Shown here: positions 24,301 to 34,901 of the stretch, in pieces
Numbering within the stretch: position 1 is the first letter of the stretch
How the letters are laid out: each line of letters starts with the position of its first letter
From: Monarcha castaneiventris obscurior
Taxonomy: Eukaryota > Chordata > Aves > Passeriformes > Monarchidae
Direction of reading: 5' to 3'
DNA length: 64,000 nucleotides
Assembly: GCA_026261815.1 (NCBI GenBank)
Contig: JAMPIT010000493.1
Coordinates: 9,999,501-10,063,500 of the forward strand
Made by a program: the position numbers and the translations under genes
The notes under the pieces: model-generated
What the model saw: only the letters and a program-made list of their open reading frames with translations
Database searches by the model: none
What the model was told of the DNA's origin: nothing

Positions 24301-24994
24301 CACAGGGGCCGCTCCTCCAGGGAACACCCCGAGTCACCTCTGCCAGCACAGCGGAATCGACCTTGGATAAATTCCATATTTCCCCAAGCCTTCCCTTCCT
24401 GCAGCCCTGTGCCACTTGCATCAACAGGATTGGCAATATCACATGGACTGGAGGGTGCTGTGCCTGGAAAAATAAGGAAGGGAATTACAGGACGCAGCCA
24501 AAAGGCTGCAGAGGGATTTGGTTCGAGGAGTGGAGCTGGGAATGGCTCGGCAGGTTTGGTTCAATTCCATGGAGCAGCAAAGCTGGAAGTTCTGGGACAG
24601 GGAAAAGCAGAGCCCCACAGCAGGGAAGTGTCCAGGAGTGAGGATAACAGAGTTTGTGGGATGCATCTCCCCCTCCCATCCAGAGCTCGCACAAGCTGCT
24701 GTAATTCCAGCAGAGCAGAACCCCTGGAATCCAAGCTGGTTCCCATTCCAGAGGCTGCTGCTTTTCCAAATTCTCCTTCATGCTTTTCCAAAATATCCCG
24801 TTGCTGGGGGGTTTGGTGGGAGTGGCATCAGGGAGGTTTTTCCTCAACACCAACCTAGAGGAAAAGTCTCCTACAATGGCCAAAAACAGCCACAGAGGAT
24901 TTTGCGCACGGATTTGTGCACAGCACAAGGAACAGCAGGAAAATCCCACAGCCATAGCCCTGGATTACGGACATGGAAACTTGGAATGCCCTGA
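24301..24994. other. Non-coding sequence, possibly old repeat
   Basis: Unique by eye. The downstream CR1 tail may extend further left as a divergent body, but I cannot confirm it. Confidence 0.4.
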
Positions 24995-25055
24995 GGTGGA
25001 AGGGACAGGGATCATCTCCTTGGGATGATCTTTAAGGTCCCTTCGAACCCAAAGC
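24995..25055 (+). mobile_element. CR1 LINE 3' end fragment
   Basis: Contains ggtggaagggacaggg, then gggatgatctttaaggtccc ttcgaaccc, the CR1 3' signature in sense orientation. Confidence 0.65.
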
Positions 25056-25487
25056 TTTCCCTCACCCAGCTCCTGGCCCTGCACAGACAATCCCAAGCAG
25101 CTCCCAGATCCAACACCAGGTCCAGGGAGGGGAAGGAAGGAGCAGTCCTGGCTTTCTGGAAAGGCAGCAGCAGCCTGGGAGCTCCAGGGGTGACCCCGGC
25201 CGGGGCAGAGCTGCTGCTGTCCCAGAGGAGCCTGCAAAGCTCAGCCTGGCCCAGCACAGCCCAAAATACCAAAAGCTCCTTTCCAGCCCGACCTGGAAAT
25301 ATCTGGGAGCTGCCCAGGTAGAAACCCACCAGGACCAGCAGGTTTGGTGAAGTGTTTCACTCCTCACACCGGAGCCCTTCACCTCCAGCACTGCCTAAAA
25401 CCATTCCCAACTCTCCCACCGAGAAGGATCCAACCCCAAAAACTCCTCCTCGCCTCCCCTGCCTTCCAGCTGGCAGCGCTCAGCCCC

Positions 25488-25488
<1 letters not shown>

Positions 25489-25519
<31 letters not shown>
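25489..25519. repeat. Poly(A) run, 31 bp
   Basis: Uninterrupted A-run after cagccccc, followed 19 bp later by a second shorter A-run. It may mark an old retrocopy tail; no parent gene recognised upstream. Confidence 0.9.
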
Positions 25520-25521
<2 letters not shown>

Positions 25522-26539
25522 CAGGAGATGGAGCGGAAACAAAAAAAAAAAAAACAAATAAATCCCTGCAGATTCTCATCTTCCTCCTGTCGTCTCCTCG
25601 AGTCATTGTTTGGCAGGACGAGAATTTCAGCTCTGGCTGTGCCGGGGAGCAGGATTAGACAGGTCACGGGGGATCGGGTTTCGGATTTTACCTTTTTAAC
25701 TCCGCGGCTCCGCACGTAGGCTGGGAACCGGCGGCGCAGGGAGCAGGGAGCAGGCAGGGGACAGCGGGGCCGGGGTGGCACCGAACCTCGAGGATCCACG
25801 GGGACTTCTCCCGGCTCCGGGGATCAAAGGAGGGACCGGCTGGGGCAGAATTAAGGGGGCAGGAGGGGAGGGGTTTGCCCCCACAAAGAGGAAAATTAAC
25901 AAAAAGGGTCCCGCTGGAATTTTGTCCTAAAGGGTTTCAGGGATTTTCCCTGAAGTTCAGGATTCCAGCAGAGCCAGAAGGCCCCGGTGCCCTGAGCACC
26001 AGGATTTGGGAGGATGCGGAGTCCTGGGATTTGGAAAGAGCTGGCAGCTTCCAGGGCACTTTTGTGGTCAGGGACTCTGGGTCATTCTCGAGCCCTGTGG
26101 TTTCAGCAGTAAAAATCCCCTTTTCACGTGGTTTTGCCTCAGGCAGGGAATGTTTTTGTCCTGCCTTTAGCATCTCCTTTCGTTTCTTCAAGGCCACCAT
26201 CCCTCAATGAGCCCAACACAAAGATGGTCCCAGGCTGGACTGGGAGGCATCAAAACACAGAGAAGACAAAGATTCCACTCCTCAGGGGAATAATCCTGAT
26301 AAAAACGTGTTGAGCTTGGGAGTGTTTATAATTCCAGGCTGTTCGTGCTCGTTAGGATCTTCTGGGACAGCCCAGGAGGGTTTGTGCTCCCAGCCTGGCC
26401 CTCTCCACCTGCACGGGAGCATCTCAAATCCCTTCACCTGCACAGGAGCATTTCAGATCCCTTCATTCAGGCTGGAGGTGTCTGAAACACCCCTTTAAAC
26501 CGAGCCTTCCATGTCCCTTCCAGTGCAGGATATTCTCTA

Positions 26540-26935
26540 ATCCCACGATTCTCCCAGCATTATTCCAGCTCCACATTGACTCTTAATATGATCAATATTC
26601 ATGCTGGAGTATAACAAGGTGTTTCCTTCCCCACGAGACACTGATGGGGAAGAATTTATTGTAATTACACAATTATAATTTATTCTAATCAGCCTCAAAG
26701 CAGCAGGAGTGTAAAGAGGTGAAACGACTTTACTCCAAGACTTTTCTCCAAGCCAGGGAACAACCCAACCTCCTTTTCCAGAGCTGGGCCCTAATCAATG
26801 ACCCCATTCTTCCTCCCTTAACGCCTCAAACGACCGGGGAAAAAATAATTAATTACCAGATAAATTATTTAACCAGCCTGGCTTTTATTTCCTCGCTCAC
26901 CAATTCCCTTTACATTTATTAACCTGGGCACCACC
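26540..26935. promoter_or_regulatory. AT-rich candidate regulatory element
   Basis: A non-repetitive AT-rich island in GC-rich DNA. It is dense in homeodomain-type cores: ttaatatgatcaatattcatg (26583), tgtaattacacaattataattt (26660), cctaatcaatgacc (26790), aataattaattaccag (26846), and aatta/attta cores to 26920. No coding capacity. Typical of developmental enhancers, but conservation could not be tested. Confidence 0.35.
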
Positions 26936-27026
26936 TCCTTGTTCCGAGGTTTCGGATGCCCAGGAGCTCACGGGACACCTGAAGTCACCCATGGGTGGCA
27001 CCTGGGGCATCAGATGGACCTGGAGG

Positions 27027-27320
27027 GAATTCCCACCTCATTTACAGCCGAATCCTGCATCCAACCCGAATTCCCACCTCATCCTGCACCCGAATCCTGC
27101 ATCCAGCCTGAATTCCCACCTCATCCTGCCCCTGAATCCTGCATCCAGCCTGAATTCCCACTGAATCTTGCACCTGAATCCTGCATCCAGCCTGAATTCC
27201 CACCTCATCCTGCACCTGAATCCTGCATCCAGCCTGAATTCCCACTGAATCCTGCACCTGAATCCTGCATCCAGCCTGAATTCCCACTGAATCCTGCACC
27301 TGAATCCTGCATCCAGCCTG
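27027..27320. repeat. 42-bp minisatellite, ~7 units
   Basis: Units read gaattcccacctcatcctgc followed by acctgaatcctgcatccagcct. Two alternating forms (cctcatcc / ctgaatcc) occur. Being 14 codons long, the unit keeps an open frame of 246 codons (26939-27679) whose flanks have no domain, so coding is not supported. Confidence 0.95.
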
Positions 27321-28370
27321 CCCAGGAGCCCCTTTGCAGCTCCTGCTGCAGCACAACTCTCCAAAAAGTCCTGGACTGCAAGGCAGGCACAAAACTCAAC
27401 ATCCAAATGTCCAAGATTTCCGAGTTCAAACCACCAGGACAATTCCAAATGATCCCCAAGACCCACCTCAAGCAAGAGGCAGAGGAATTAACCCTGTTTT
27501 CCAAGGTGCACCTCATCTCCCAGCTCAAGGTGCCTCTGGCAGGAGCTGCAATTCCAAGGGGAAACGCTGAGAGCAAAATTAGGGCAGGAATCCCTGAAAT
27601 AACATCAGCCTCTGGCATCCATCCCGGGTCTAACCCCCAAGGGCACCTTGCAGGGTTTTATTTGTCTCAAAACATCTGAAAAAGGCTCTGAGTCACCTCC
27701 ATTTAACCGATTTGTGTTTCCCAGCCAGAGGAACAACAAAAACAAACTGGTGGGAGCTGAACACCAAAAATCCCAGAGCCTCCAGGTTCATTCCCCCACG
27801 AGCCAAACCCCTAATTTCTTTAATTTTCTCACAGAATGCCCAAGGCACCTCCCGAGTTTGGGATGGCTCCACCTCATCCAGGAGAAGCCTCAGTGATCAA
27901 TTCCCAGGGCTGAGCAGTCGCTCCCCATCGTGGGGTTGCTTTAGGAGCCTCTTTCCTCCACGCCACAGCCACCACAAGCCAAGTTCAGATTTCCTCCTTC
28001 CCACCCCTCCAATGCCACCTAAACCCACACAGAAACAGGAGAATCCCAGAGTTTTCAGGAAGGATGAGAAGGGTGGATTTGTCCCTGGGCCCGGGGCTGA
28101 TCCGGACATTTCAACACGTCCCAAAATGGTCCAGAAGCTCCTGGTTAATAAAGTTCCCGAGATGAAGATAAGCCCAATCCTTCTCCCAGGGTAATTAGCA
28201 GCCTATCACTCCCGAGTTAATTACACACAGCTAAAGATGTTATTAGGTGTAGATGGAAAAATCTGTGGCACTGGGAACGAATCTTGTCTGCCCTTAGCTG
28301 GCTGAGAGCTGAATATTCCCAGGGAAAAGGTGGGAATTCTCCATTGAAGCACTGAATGTGTTGGGAAAGG
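27321..28370. other. Unique non-coding sequence
   Basis: No gene seen. The segment 28190-28310 (gtaattagc, gagttaattacac, ttattaggtg) is AT-rich with several TAAT cores and may be a small conserved element. Confidence 0.4.
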
Positions 28371-28580
28371 CTCCCAGGATCATCGATTCCAGCCTTTGAG
28401 CCATCCCAGCCTAGAGCCAGGTGATAAATCCAGTCCTTCCTTGGACACCTCCAGGGATGGGGACTCCAAACCCCCCTGGGCAGCCCCTTCCAGTGCTAGA
28501 AAATCCTTTCCATGAGGAAATCCCTCCTGATTTCCAACCCGAACCTGCCCTGGGGCAGTTTGGGGCTCATTTTCAGCTGA
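28371..28580 (-). mobile_element. CR1 LINE 3' region fragment
   Basis: The plus strand reads ccagggatggggactccaaa, then 'ctgggcagccccttccagtgct', 'gaaatccctcctgatttccaacc' and 'cctgccctggggcagttt', a complete antisense run of the CR1 3' untranslated region. About 200 bp is preserved. Confidence 0.85.
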
Positions 28581-31027
28581 TAAATAACGACAAAAACCCA
28601 GCACCACACAAACCCCACAAACCCTGCAGGCAGAGATCCCAAACAGAGGTTTTTAGGGTTTGCACCCACGAATTCCCCACCAGGGCAGGAGGAACATCAT
28701 TCCCCCGGTCATTGCTCTGCTGTTTGGAGCGGGTAATTTTGGGAAAGAAGGCGGGAGGGGCAGGGGGAAGCTCTGTGGGGCTGCAGGGATCCCTGGATCC
28801 CAAAGAGATGCACGCAGCACGCTGGGCTGTGGGACAGGCCGGGGCAAACCCCAGCGAATGCATTTCCGAGCTCGCTGCCTCAGGGCTGGAACAGGTAACA
28901 ACAGCCAGGGAGGGAGGGGAAAAAAAAAAAAAATCCCAATTATAACAAGCAACTGTCGGAGAAAACACTTGGAAAGGAGCGGGGGAGAGAAGTGACAGCG
29001 GTCGGAGCACGGGGGTGGGGAAAGGAGCTGTTCCTGGAGTGCCAGCCCCAGGGAACGGCCCAGAACATGAGGATTTGACCTCGGGATGGACCCCCAGCCT
29101 CCCTGGGAGCTGCTTTTCCAGGAATTCCTGTGGCCAGGAGCGTTGGGAGGTGCCGTTTGTGGATCAGCTCTGCCAGCAGCGACAGCAGGGCTCTCCAAAA
29201 GCTGCCTGCCCTCATTGAAGGCTCCAAGGGAGGGAGAATTGGCTCTCTCCGTCTTTCCACAGCGTTTAAACTCCAAATTAAACCCCCGCGCTTCCCTTCC
29301 CGGTGGGGATTTGGCTGCTGCCAGCCCTGGGTGTCTCTGGGAGCGCTCCCGTATCCAACACCTTCTGGGAAAGGGGCATCACCTCACCCCTGGGCTCTCC
29401 CCGCTCAGCTGCTGCCTCTGCTCCGAGCCAACCCTTCACACCTCTGCCAGCGCCGTGCCAGGGCTGGGAGCTGGGGTTTAACCCCTGGAGCCTTGTGCCC
29501 AATTCGAGGCTCAATCTCCAGCCGGGACGGCGCTGCCAGGGAGGAGCCGCTCCCAGGCTGGCTCGGGGTCGGTGCCTGCTGCAGAGAAATTCCCCCTGGT
29601 CGGAGATTTCCTGCAGGAAACCGGAGCCATTCCCCGGGAGCAGCCAGAGGAGAAGCCCAGCTGCGTTTCCAGGTGGCCCTGAAGGACGGGAGCCTCCGTG
29701 GGGGTCTGGCCATCACTGGAGGTGTGGAAGGAGACAGGAATTCAGAGCTCCTGGAGCAACTCGGGGGCGTTTTCACCTTTGGGAACCCCCCCCAGCCCGA
29801 GGAATGTGGCAGGGGCAGTGCTGGCTGCCCATGGAAACCTCTGGCTCTGCAGCGAACTCAGAACTGAAACCATTCCCTGGCCACCTCCTGCCCCTCCACG
29901 CCCACTCCGCGCCATGGGAGGCCAATAATTATTTACCCAGAGTTCCATTAAATAAAGAGAGCGGGGGGAAAAAAAAGCAGGGTTTTAGGACAAGCAGAGC
30001 TGCTTATCATTTCCTCCAATCTAGGGCTGGGTTTTGGAGAGTCATTCGCCTACAGGTGACTGACAGCAGCGCTGGTGACGAAATCCCGGGTGCAAAAACA
30101 TCTCGCCTCAAAAAAAAGGCTCCGGCAGAGCCAACAAATTCCAGCCGCTGAGCTGGCACTGCCTCACCGAGCTGCTTAGGGATGCAGCCGGACAAACCCG
30201 TGGCGGGGAGCTGCTTCAAGGGCTGTCCTCCAAAACCCTGCCTCTTTGCAAGGAGGAAAATCTGATTTTCATGCTGCTCTGAGCACGGCCTGTCCCTGGA
30301 GGGGCGGGAATGTCGCCGGGAATGTCGCCAGGAATGGCAAGGCGCGGCAAGCCCCGGTCCATCCCTGCGTGCCCAGGCCGGAGCCCCGCGGTGCCCGGTG
30401 GCCCCTGGGCAAGCTGCTGCCTCCAGGAGCGCGGCAGGGAGCGAGCAGCGCGCAGGGACAAGACTGGACACGCTGTTCCCTCTTTGTGGCAGCTCCGGAT
30501 GCCGCCAGGCAGCTCCTTGGAAAAATCCCTGTTCCAAAAGGGGCCCGGCCAGCGGCAGGGCAAAGGCACGGGGGGATTTATTTATCCGCTCCTTTCCCAA
30601 ATCCGCGCCTTTCCCAGCGGGAAAAGTGACACCAAACACACTTTGCAATGTGCTGGCGGTGGGGAGGCAAAATTCCAGTTCTGCACAGGGAAAATGGGGA
30701 TAAAGAGAGGGAAAGGGGGAGCCCAGGGGTTCTGGAGAGCACCAGGAGCTAAAGTCGGGAGTCTCTGCATTCCAGGGCACAGCGTTTGTTTTTTACACAT
30801 TTTTAAGGGCAGAAGCCCCAGAATGTTCCAAAAGTGAGATTCACCTCAGACAGCACCACAGGACATCCCCGAAGTTCCTCGTTCCATCACCACACTTAGA
30901 TTCGAGCTTAAGGAAATGATTTGAGAATTCCCAAATGAGAGCAGGTCGGTAAAAATGACCCTTTTTAGCCCAAGCGAGTGACCCACAAGCTCAGCCTTGC
31001 TGCACCCACCCTCTGCCAGGTCTGAGC
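28581..31027. other. Unique non-coding sequence, no gene seen
   Basis: GC-rich, with an A-run at 28920-28933 and a stretch of higher CpG at 30290-30480. No exon or mobile element recognised. Confidence 0.45.
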
Positions 31028-31727
31028 TCACAGAATCCCAGACCGGGTTAGGTTTGAAAGGACCTTAAATCCCATCCCATCCCATCCCATCCCATCCCAT
31101 CCCATCCCATCCCATCCCATCCCATCCCATCCCATCCCATCCCATCCCATCCCATCCCATCCCATCCCATCCCATCCCCCATCCCACCCATCCCTCCCAT
31201 CCCATTCCTCCATCCCCATCCCATCCCATCCCACCCATCCCACCCATCCCATCCCATCCCCACCCATCCCATCCCATCCATCCCACCCATCCACCCATCC
31301 CATCCCATCCATCCCACCCTCCCCATCCCATCCCATCCCATCCCATCCCACCCATCCCATCCCTCCCATCCCATCCCATCCCATCCCATCCCACCCATCC
31401 CATCCCATCCCATCCCAATCCCCCATCCCTCCCATCCCATCCATCCCATCCCATCCCATCCCATCCCATCCCATCCCATCCCATCCCATCCCATCCCATC
31501 CCATCCCATCCCATCCATCCCATCCCATCCCATCCCATCCATCCCATCCATCCCATCCCATCCCATCCCATCCCATCCCATCCCATCCCATCCCATCCCA
31601 TCCCATCCCATCCCATCCCATCCCATCCCATCCCATCCCATCCCATCCCATCCCATCCCATCCCATCACCACCTCCCACCATTCCAGGATGCTCCAAGTC
31701 TCCTCCAACCCGGCCTCAAAAAGCCCC
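31028..31727 (-). mobile_element. CR1 LINE tail split by a 600-bp (CCCAT)n expansion
   Basis: The left edge, tcacagaatcccagaccggg to gaaaggaccttaaat (31028-31069), is an antisense CR1 3' end. The right edge, cattccaggatgctccaagt to ccaacccggcct (31680-31718), is the adjoining CR1 segment. The array between replaces the short catcccatccc-type stretch normally found there, so the satellite grew inside the LINE copy. Confidence 0.75.
31068..31669. repeat. (CCCAT)n satellite, ~600 bp
   Basis: About 120 pentanucleotide units. The flanks are pure and the middle (31190-31440) is broken by ccatccatccc, cccacc and ctccc variants. Minus-strand GGGAT runs may form G-quadruplexes. Confidence 0.98.
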
Positions 31728-33721
31728 TTTTAAAAAGGGGTCTTTAAAACGGGCTTTGAAACCCAATCCTTAATGGGGCTTTGCTCTTTCAGAGCCTCCC
31801 GAATATCCAGAAAACCTCATCAAAAATGGGGATATGAGCAGAGAGATCGATGCCACCGCAGTCCCGGGGTGCCAAGGACTGTCAGGGCTGCTCGGAGAGG
31901 AAAATGTCCCCGGGCAGGGGCGTCACCTCCTCCAGCCCCTGGGAGCCCAAGGAGAGCCGGCATCCACCCTAAAATAAAGGTCCGGGCTGCTGGCCTGACT
32001 TATCCACTCAGCTCAGCTCCCTCAGCGCTCCCGGGCTAAATCAGTTGTGACAGGTTTGGCCCCGGCCGCGCTCAGGCAGCCTCACGCAGCAGCTCCCGGT
32101 GCCTCCGGATTAACCCCGCTGAGAAATCGCTAAATCCCAGGGCCACCCATCCCGGCCCCGCAGCCCCGGGGCGCTTTGAGTCAGCCCAAGCCAGGTCCAC
32201 CCTGCTCACACCCCTGCGAGACCTCAGAGAGCCGCAGCGGGGTTTGGAACGGAAAGAACTTTAAAAAAAAAAAAGCAATTATTGAAAAGGAAACCCGCTC
32301 GAGGTGGAGGTTTTGAGGTGATTAACCCAGCGCGGGGGTTCCCCGCACCTGGGGCTGACGTGGGGGCACACGGGGAGGAGAGGGAACAGCCCATAATATG
32401 CAGCCGGTGCTTCTCAAATGGTTTTTACCTAAATGTTGCCTGGGCGTTGTGTACACAAGGCTGGCTCTGAGCCCCACCCCCGGCCCGGCAGCAGCGCCCG
32501 GCTGGGAATGGGAATGGGAATGGGAATGGGAATGGGAATGGGAATGGGAATGGCCAGGGAAACACAGCAAGGGTTTGGGGGTCGGGTCCTGGGGGGTCCC
32601 GGGGGGCTGAGGGGCTCTAGGAGCACCCCGTGAGTGCTGCTCCCCCTCATCCCACCGGGAATGCTGAAAACACGGGGAAAACGAGCTCGGGACACAGCCC
32701 GAGGCCAAACCCGCCCAGTCCCGGAGGAGCTGGGAACTGGGAGCGCTCGGGAAGGGGCAGGGAGGGAATTTTGGGGGGGTTAAAGGTTTTCCTAAAAGGT
32801 GATTGAGGACATCCAGCGAGAAACCCTTGGGGTGTCCCTGGGAGTGACCAGCAGGGAGAGAACTTTGAGGGGGAGTCACTCCTGGAGCCCCCCAGCTCCG
32901 GTGGGATGAGTTTGGGACAACATTCCAAGGAATCCTGAGGACCAAATCTGGCAGGTGCTCAAATATAACCCAGCCGAGCTCCCTGGTCCTGCCCCAGCCT
33001 CCCCAGAGCTCAGAGCCCGAGCAAGGACAAACCCCCGGGACCAGGCAGGGAAAAGCACCAGGAGAGAACCAGGCCTGAACCATCCCTGATGCCAAAAACT
33101 CCTTAAGAGCTCCCTTGCAGAAAACTTCCAGGACTCGGCCCCGATGGATAACCTCCCTCTCAGGATTTTCCTGCAGGGAAACCTCTAAACAGCCAGCAAA
33201 TCACCAAAGCCACTGGAAAATATTCCTCCTTTTCCTACAATTCCCAGGAGCTGTGAGCATTTGGGTCCTGCTGCTGGCAGAGGGGAGGATGCTCCACGAG
33301 GCAGGGAAGGACAGGGCAAGGAACGGGTCCCTTTGGAGGAGGATTTCCATCAGCCTGGGATCCATGGATCTGAAGCAGTTTTGTTCAAACTGGCAATTTA
33401 ATTAGCGGGGGGGGGGGGCGGGGAATCTCCAGTATAATTCAGGAAGAAACATCATTTCCAAGTTAATGAGAGAAATATTTTAATTACGGCGCTTAACAAG
33501 TTACGACTTTGCCAAGATTTTCTCTCGGGGAGGCTGCACAATTTTCCCTGAATTTCAAGCAAGGGAGAGCAGGAGAGGAGAGGGGAGAAAGCAGAGGAGG
33601 AAAACCACGGAGAGGAAGACGAGCAGCAGGAAAGGGTTTGGTAAAAGCAACAGGAGACTTCTCAAAATGAAGAGAGACCAGCGAACATCAGCTATGGGGC
33701 TCTCCGGGGATACAGGATAAG
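31728..33721. other. Unique non-coding sequence
   Basis: No gene seen. It includes a (GGGAAT)n microsatellite and a 12-bp G-run (33407-33418). The AT-rich patch 33420-33560 (atttcatt-like, ttttaattacggcgc) is non-repetitive and could be regulatory. Confidence 0.4.
32504..32552. repeat. (GGGAAT)n microsatellite, 8 units
   Basis: Perfect gggaat hexanucleotides, the same motif family (opposite strand) as the 10-kb array. Confidence 0.98.
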
Positions 33722-33922
33722 GATTTAGATGGGATATTGGGAAGGAATTCCTCCCTGTGAGGGTGAGGAGGCCCTGAATAGAATTCCCAGAGGAGCTGTG
33801 GCTGCTCCTGGATCCCTGGAAGTGTCCAAGGCCAGGCTTGGAGCAGCCTGGGACAGTGGGAGGTGGAAGTGGATGAGCTTTAAGGTCCCTCCCAACCCCA
33901 ATCATTCCCTGATTCCCTGCAG
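33722..33922 (+). mobile_element. CR1 LINE 3' end fragment
   Basis: Sense-strand CR1: gatgggatattgggaaggaa, 'ttcctccctgtgagggtgaggaggccctg', 'gaggagctgtggctgctcctgg', 'gaagtgtccaaggccaggcttggagca', ending 'ctttaaggtccctcccaacccc'. About 200 bp retained. Confidence 0.9.
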
Positions 33923-34760
33923 GCTCTCCCCAGGCCCGTGGGTGCCACGTTAACGCTGAGCTGAGCCCTTGGCAGCTCCCAGGGCAGGAAGTTTTTCCCT
34001 TTGAAGGCGGCTCCTGGGGGTGAGATTTGTTTTCTCTGCACGGCTCAACAGAAATATCAATTTCCTCCTCCAGGCTGCGGCCCTGGCTCCTGGCAGCTCA
34101 GGTTTCCTTCCCGGTGAAGTCCCTCCACGGCAGCCAGGTCTCTGCTCCTCCTGGGGACACTCTGGACTCTCTTGGTGTCCACCAAACACCACCACAAAAC
34201 CAGCACCGGTTTCAGTGTGAGATGAGCTCGGCTTGATAAATCCACGGTATCTGGCAGATGATTCATGGATCCCTGTGACCTCCTGACAGCTCCTCAGGTC
34301 TTTATTAGTCCTGAATCACATCTGCTCATAAATACCAGAGGGGTTTTTCACACCTTGGATTATTATTAAAGGAGGACTCGTTTTCGGCTGCCTCAGAAAA
34401 ATATTTCCTGCTCTTTCGGGCTTCTGTGGGATTCCAGGAAGGGCCCGGCAGCGGAGCCTCCCCCAAGCACATCCTTGCATCTGCTGGCACTCCTGGCTTC
34501 AGCCACAGCTGGAGGAACCGAAAAGTTCAATCAGAGGAGAAAGAGAAAGGACTGAACCCAAGCAGAGTCAGTGTTTGCCTCCCGTGTTGGTTTTGAGATG
34601 ACATCAAGCTCCAGAGCAGGAACTCAAACAGCGGGGACTCACTTGGATAAAACACATCCTGCATTTGGGGAGGAGCTCCCGCAGCCCGGGATCCCCTGGA
34701 GGGAGGGAGAGCGGCATTCCCAGCCCTGCAGGGGCGCCGAGCATCTCCCTGTGCCCGGGC
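33923..34760. other. Unique non-coding sequence
   Basis: No gene. The block 34230-34400 (gcttgataaatccacgg, ggattattattaaagg) is AT-rich and non-repetitive and could be a small conserved element. Confidence 0.4.
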
Positions 34761-34901
34761 TGCCTCATCCCAGGGGCTGCCAAATCCCAGGGACTGCCTC
34801 ATCCCAGGGGCTGCCTCATCCCAGGGGCTGCCAAATCCCAGGGGCTGCCTCATCCCAGGGGCTGCCTCATCCCAGGGGCTGCCAAATCCCAGGGACTGCC
34901 A
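34761..34901. repeat. 17-bp minisatellite with 51-bp higher-order unit
   Basis: Unit tgcctcatcccaggggc, with every third copy reading tgccaaatcccaggg. This makes a 51-bp trimer repeated about 2.7 times. Confidence 0.9.

Larger units (their letters stand above)
25056..27026. other. Unique non-coding sequence
   Basis: No gene seen. It includes a 31-bp A-run and an AT-rich block annotated separately. CpG density rises around 25680-25800 without a recognisable exon. Confidence 0.45.

Noticed and set aside
31028..31708. 226-codon minus-strand frame of MGWDG repeats
   Set aside because: A translation of the (CCCAT)n satellite; no flanking coding signal.
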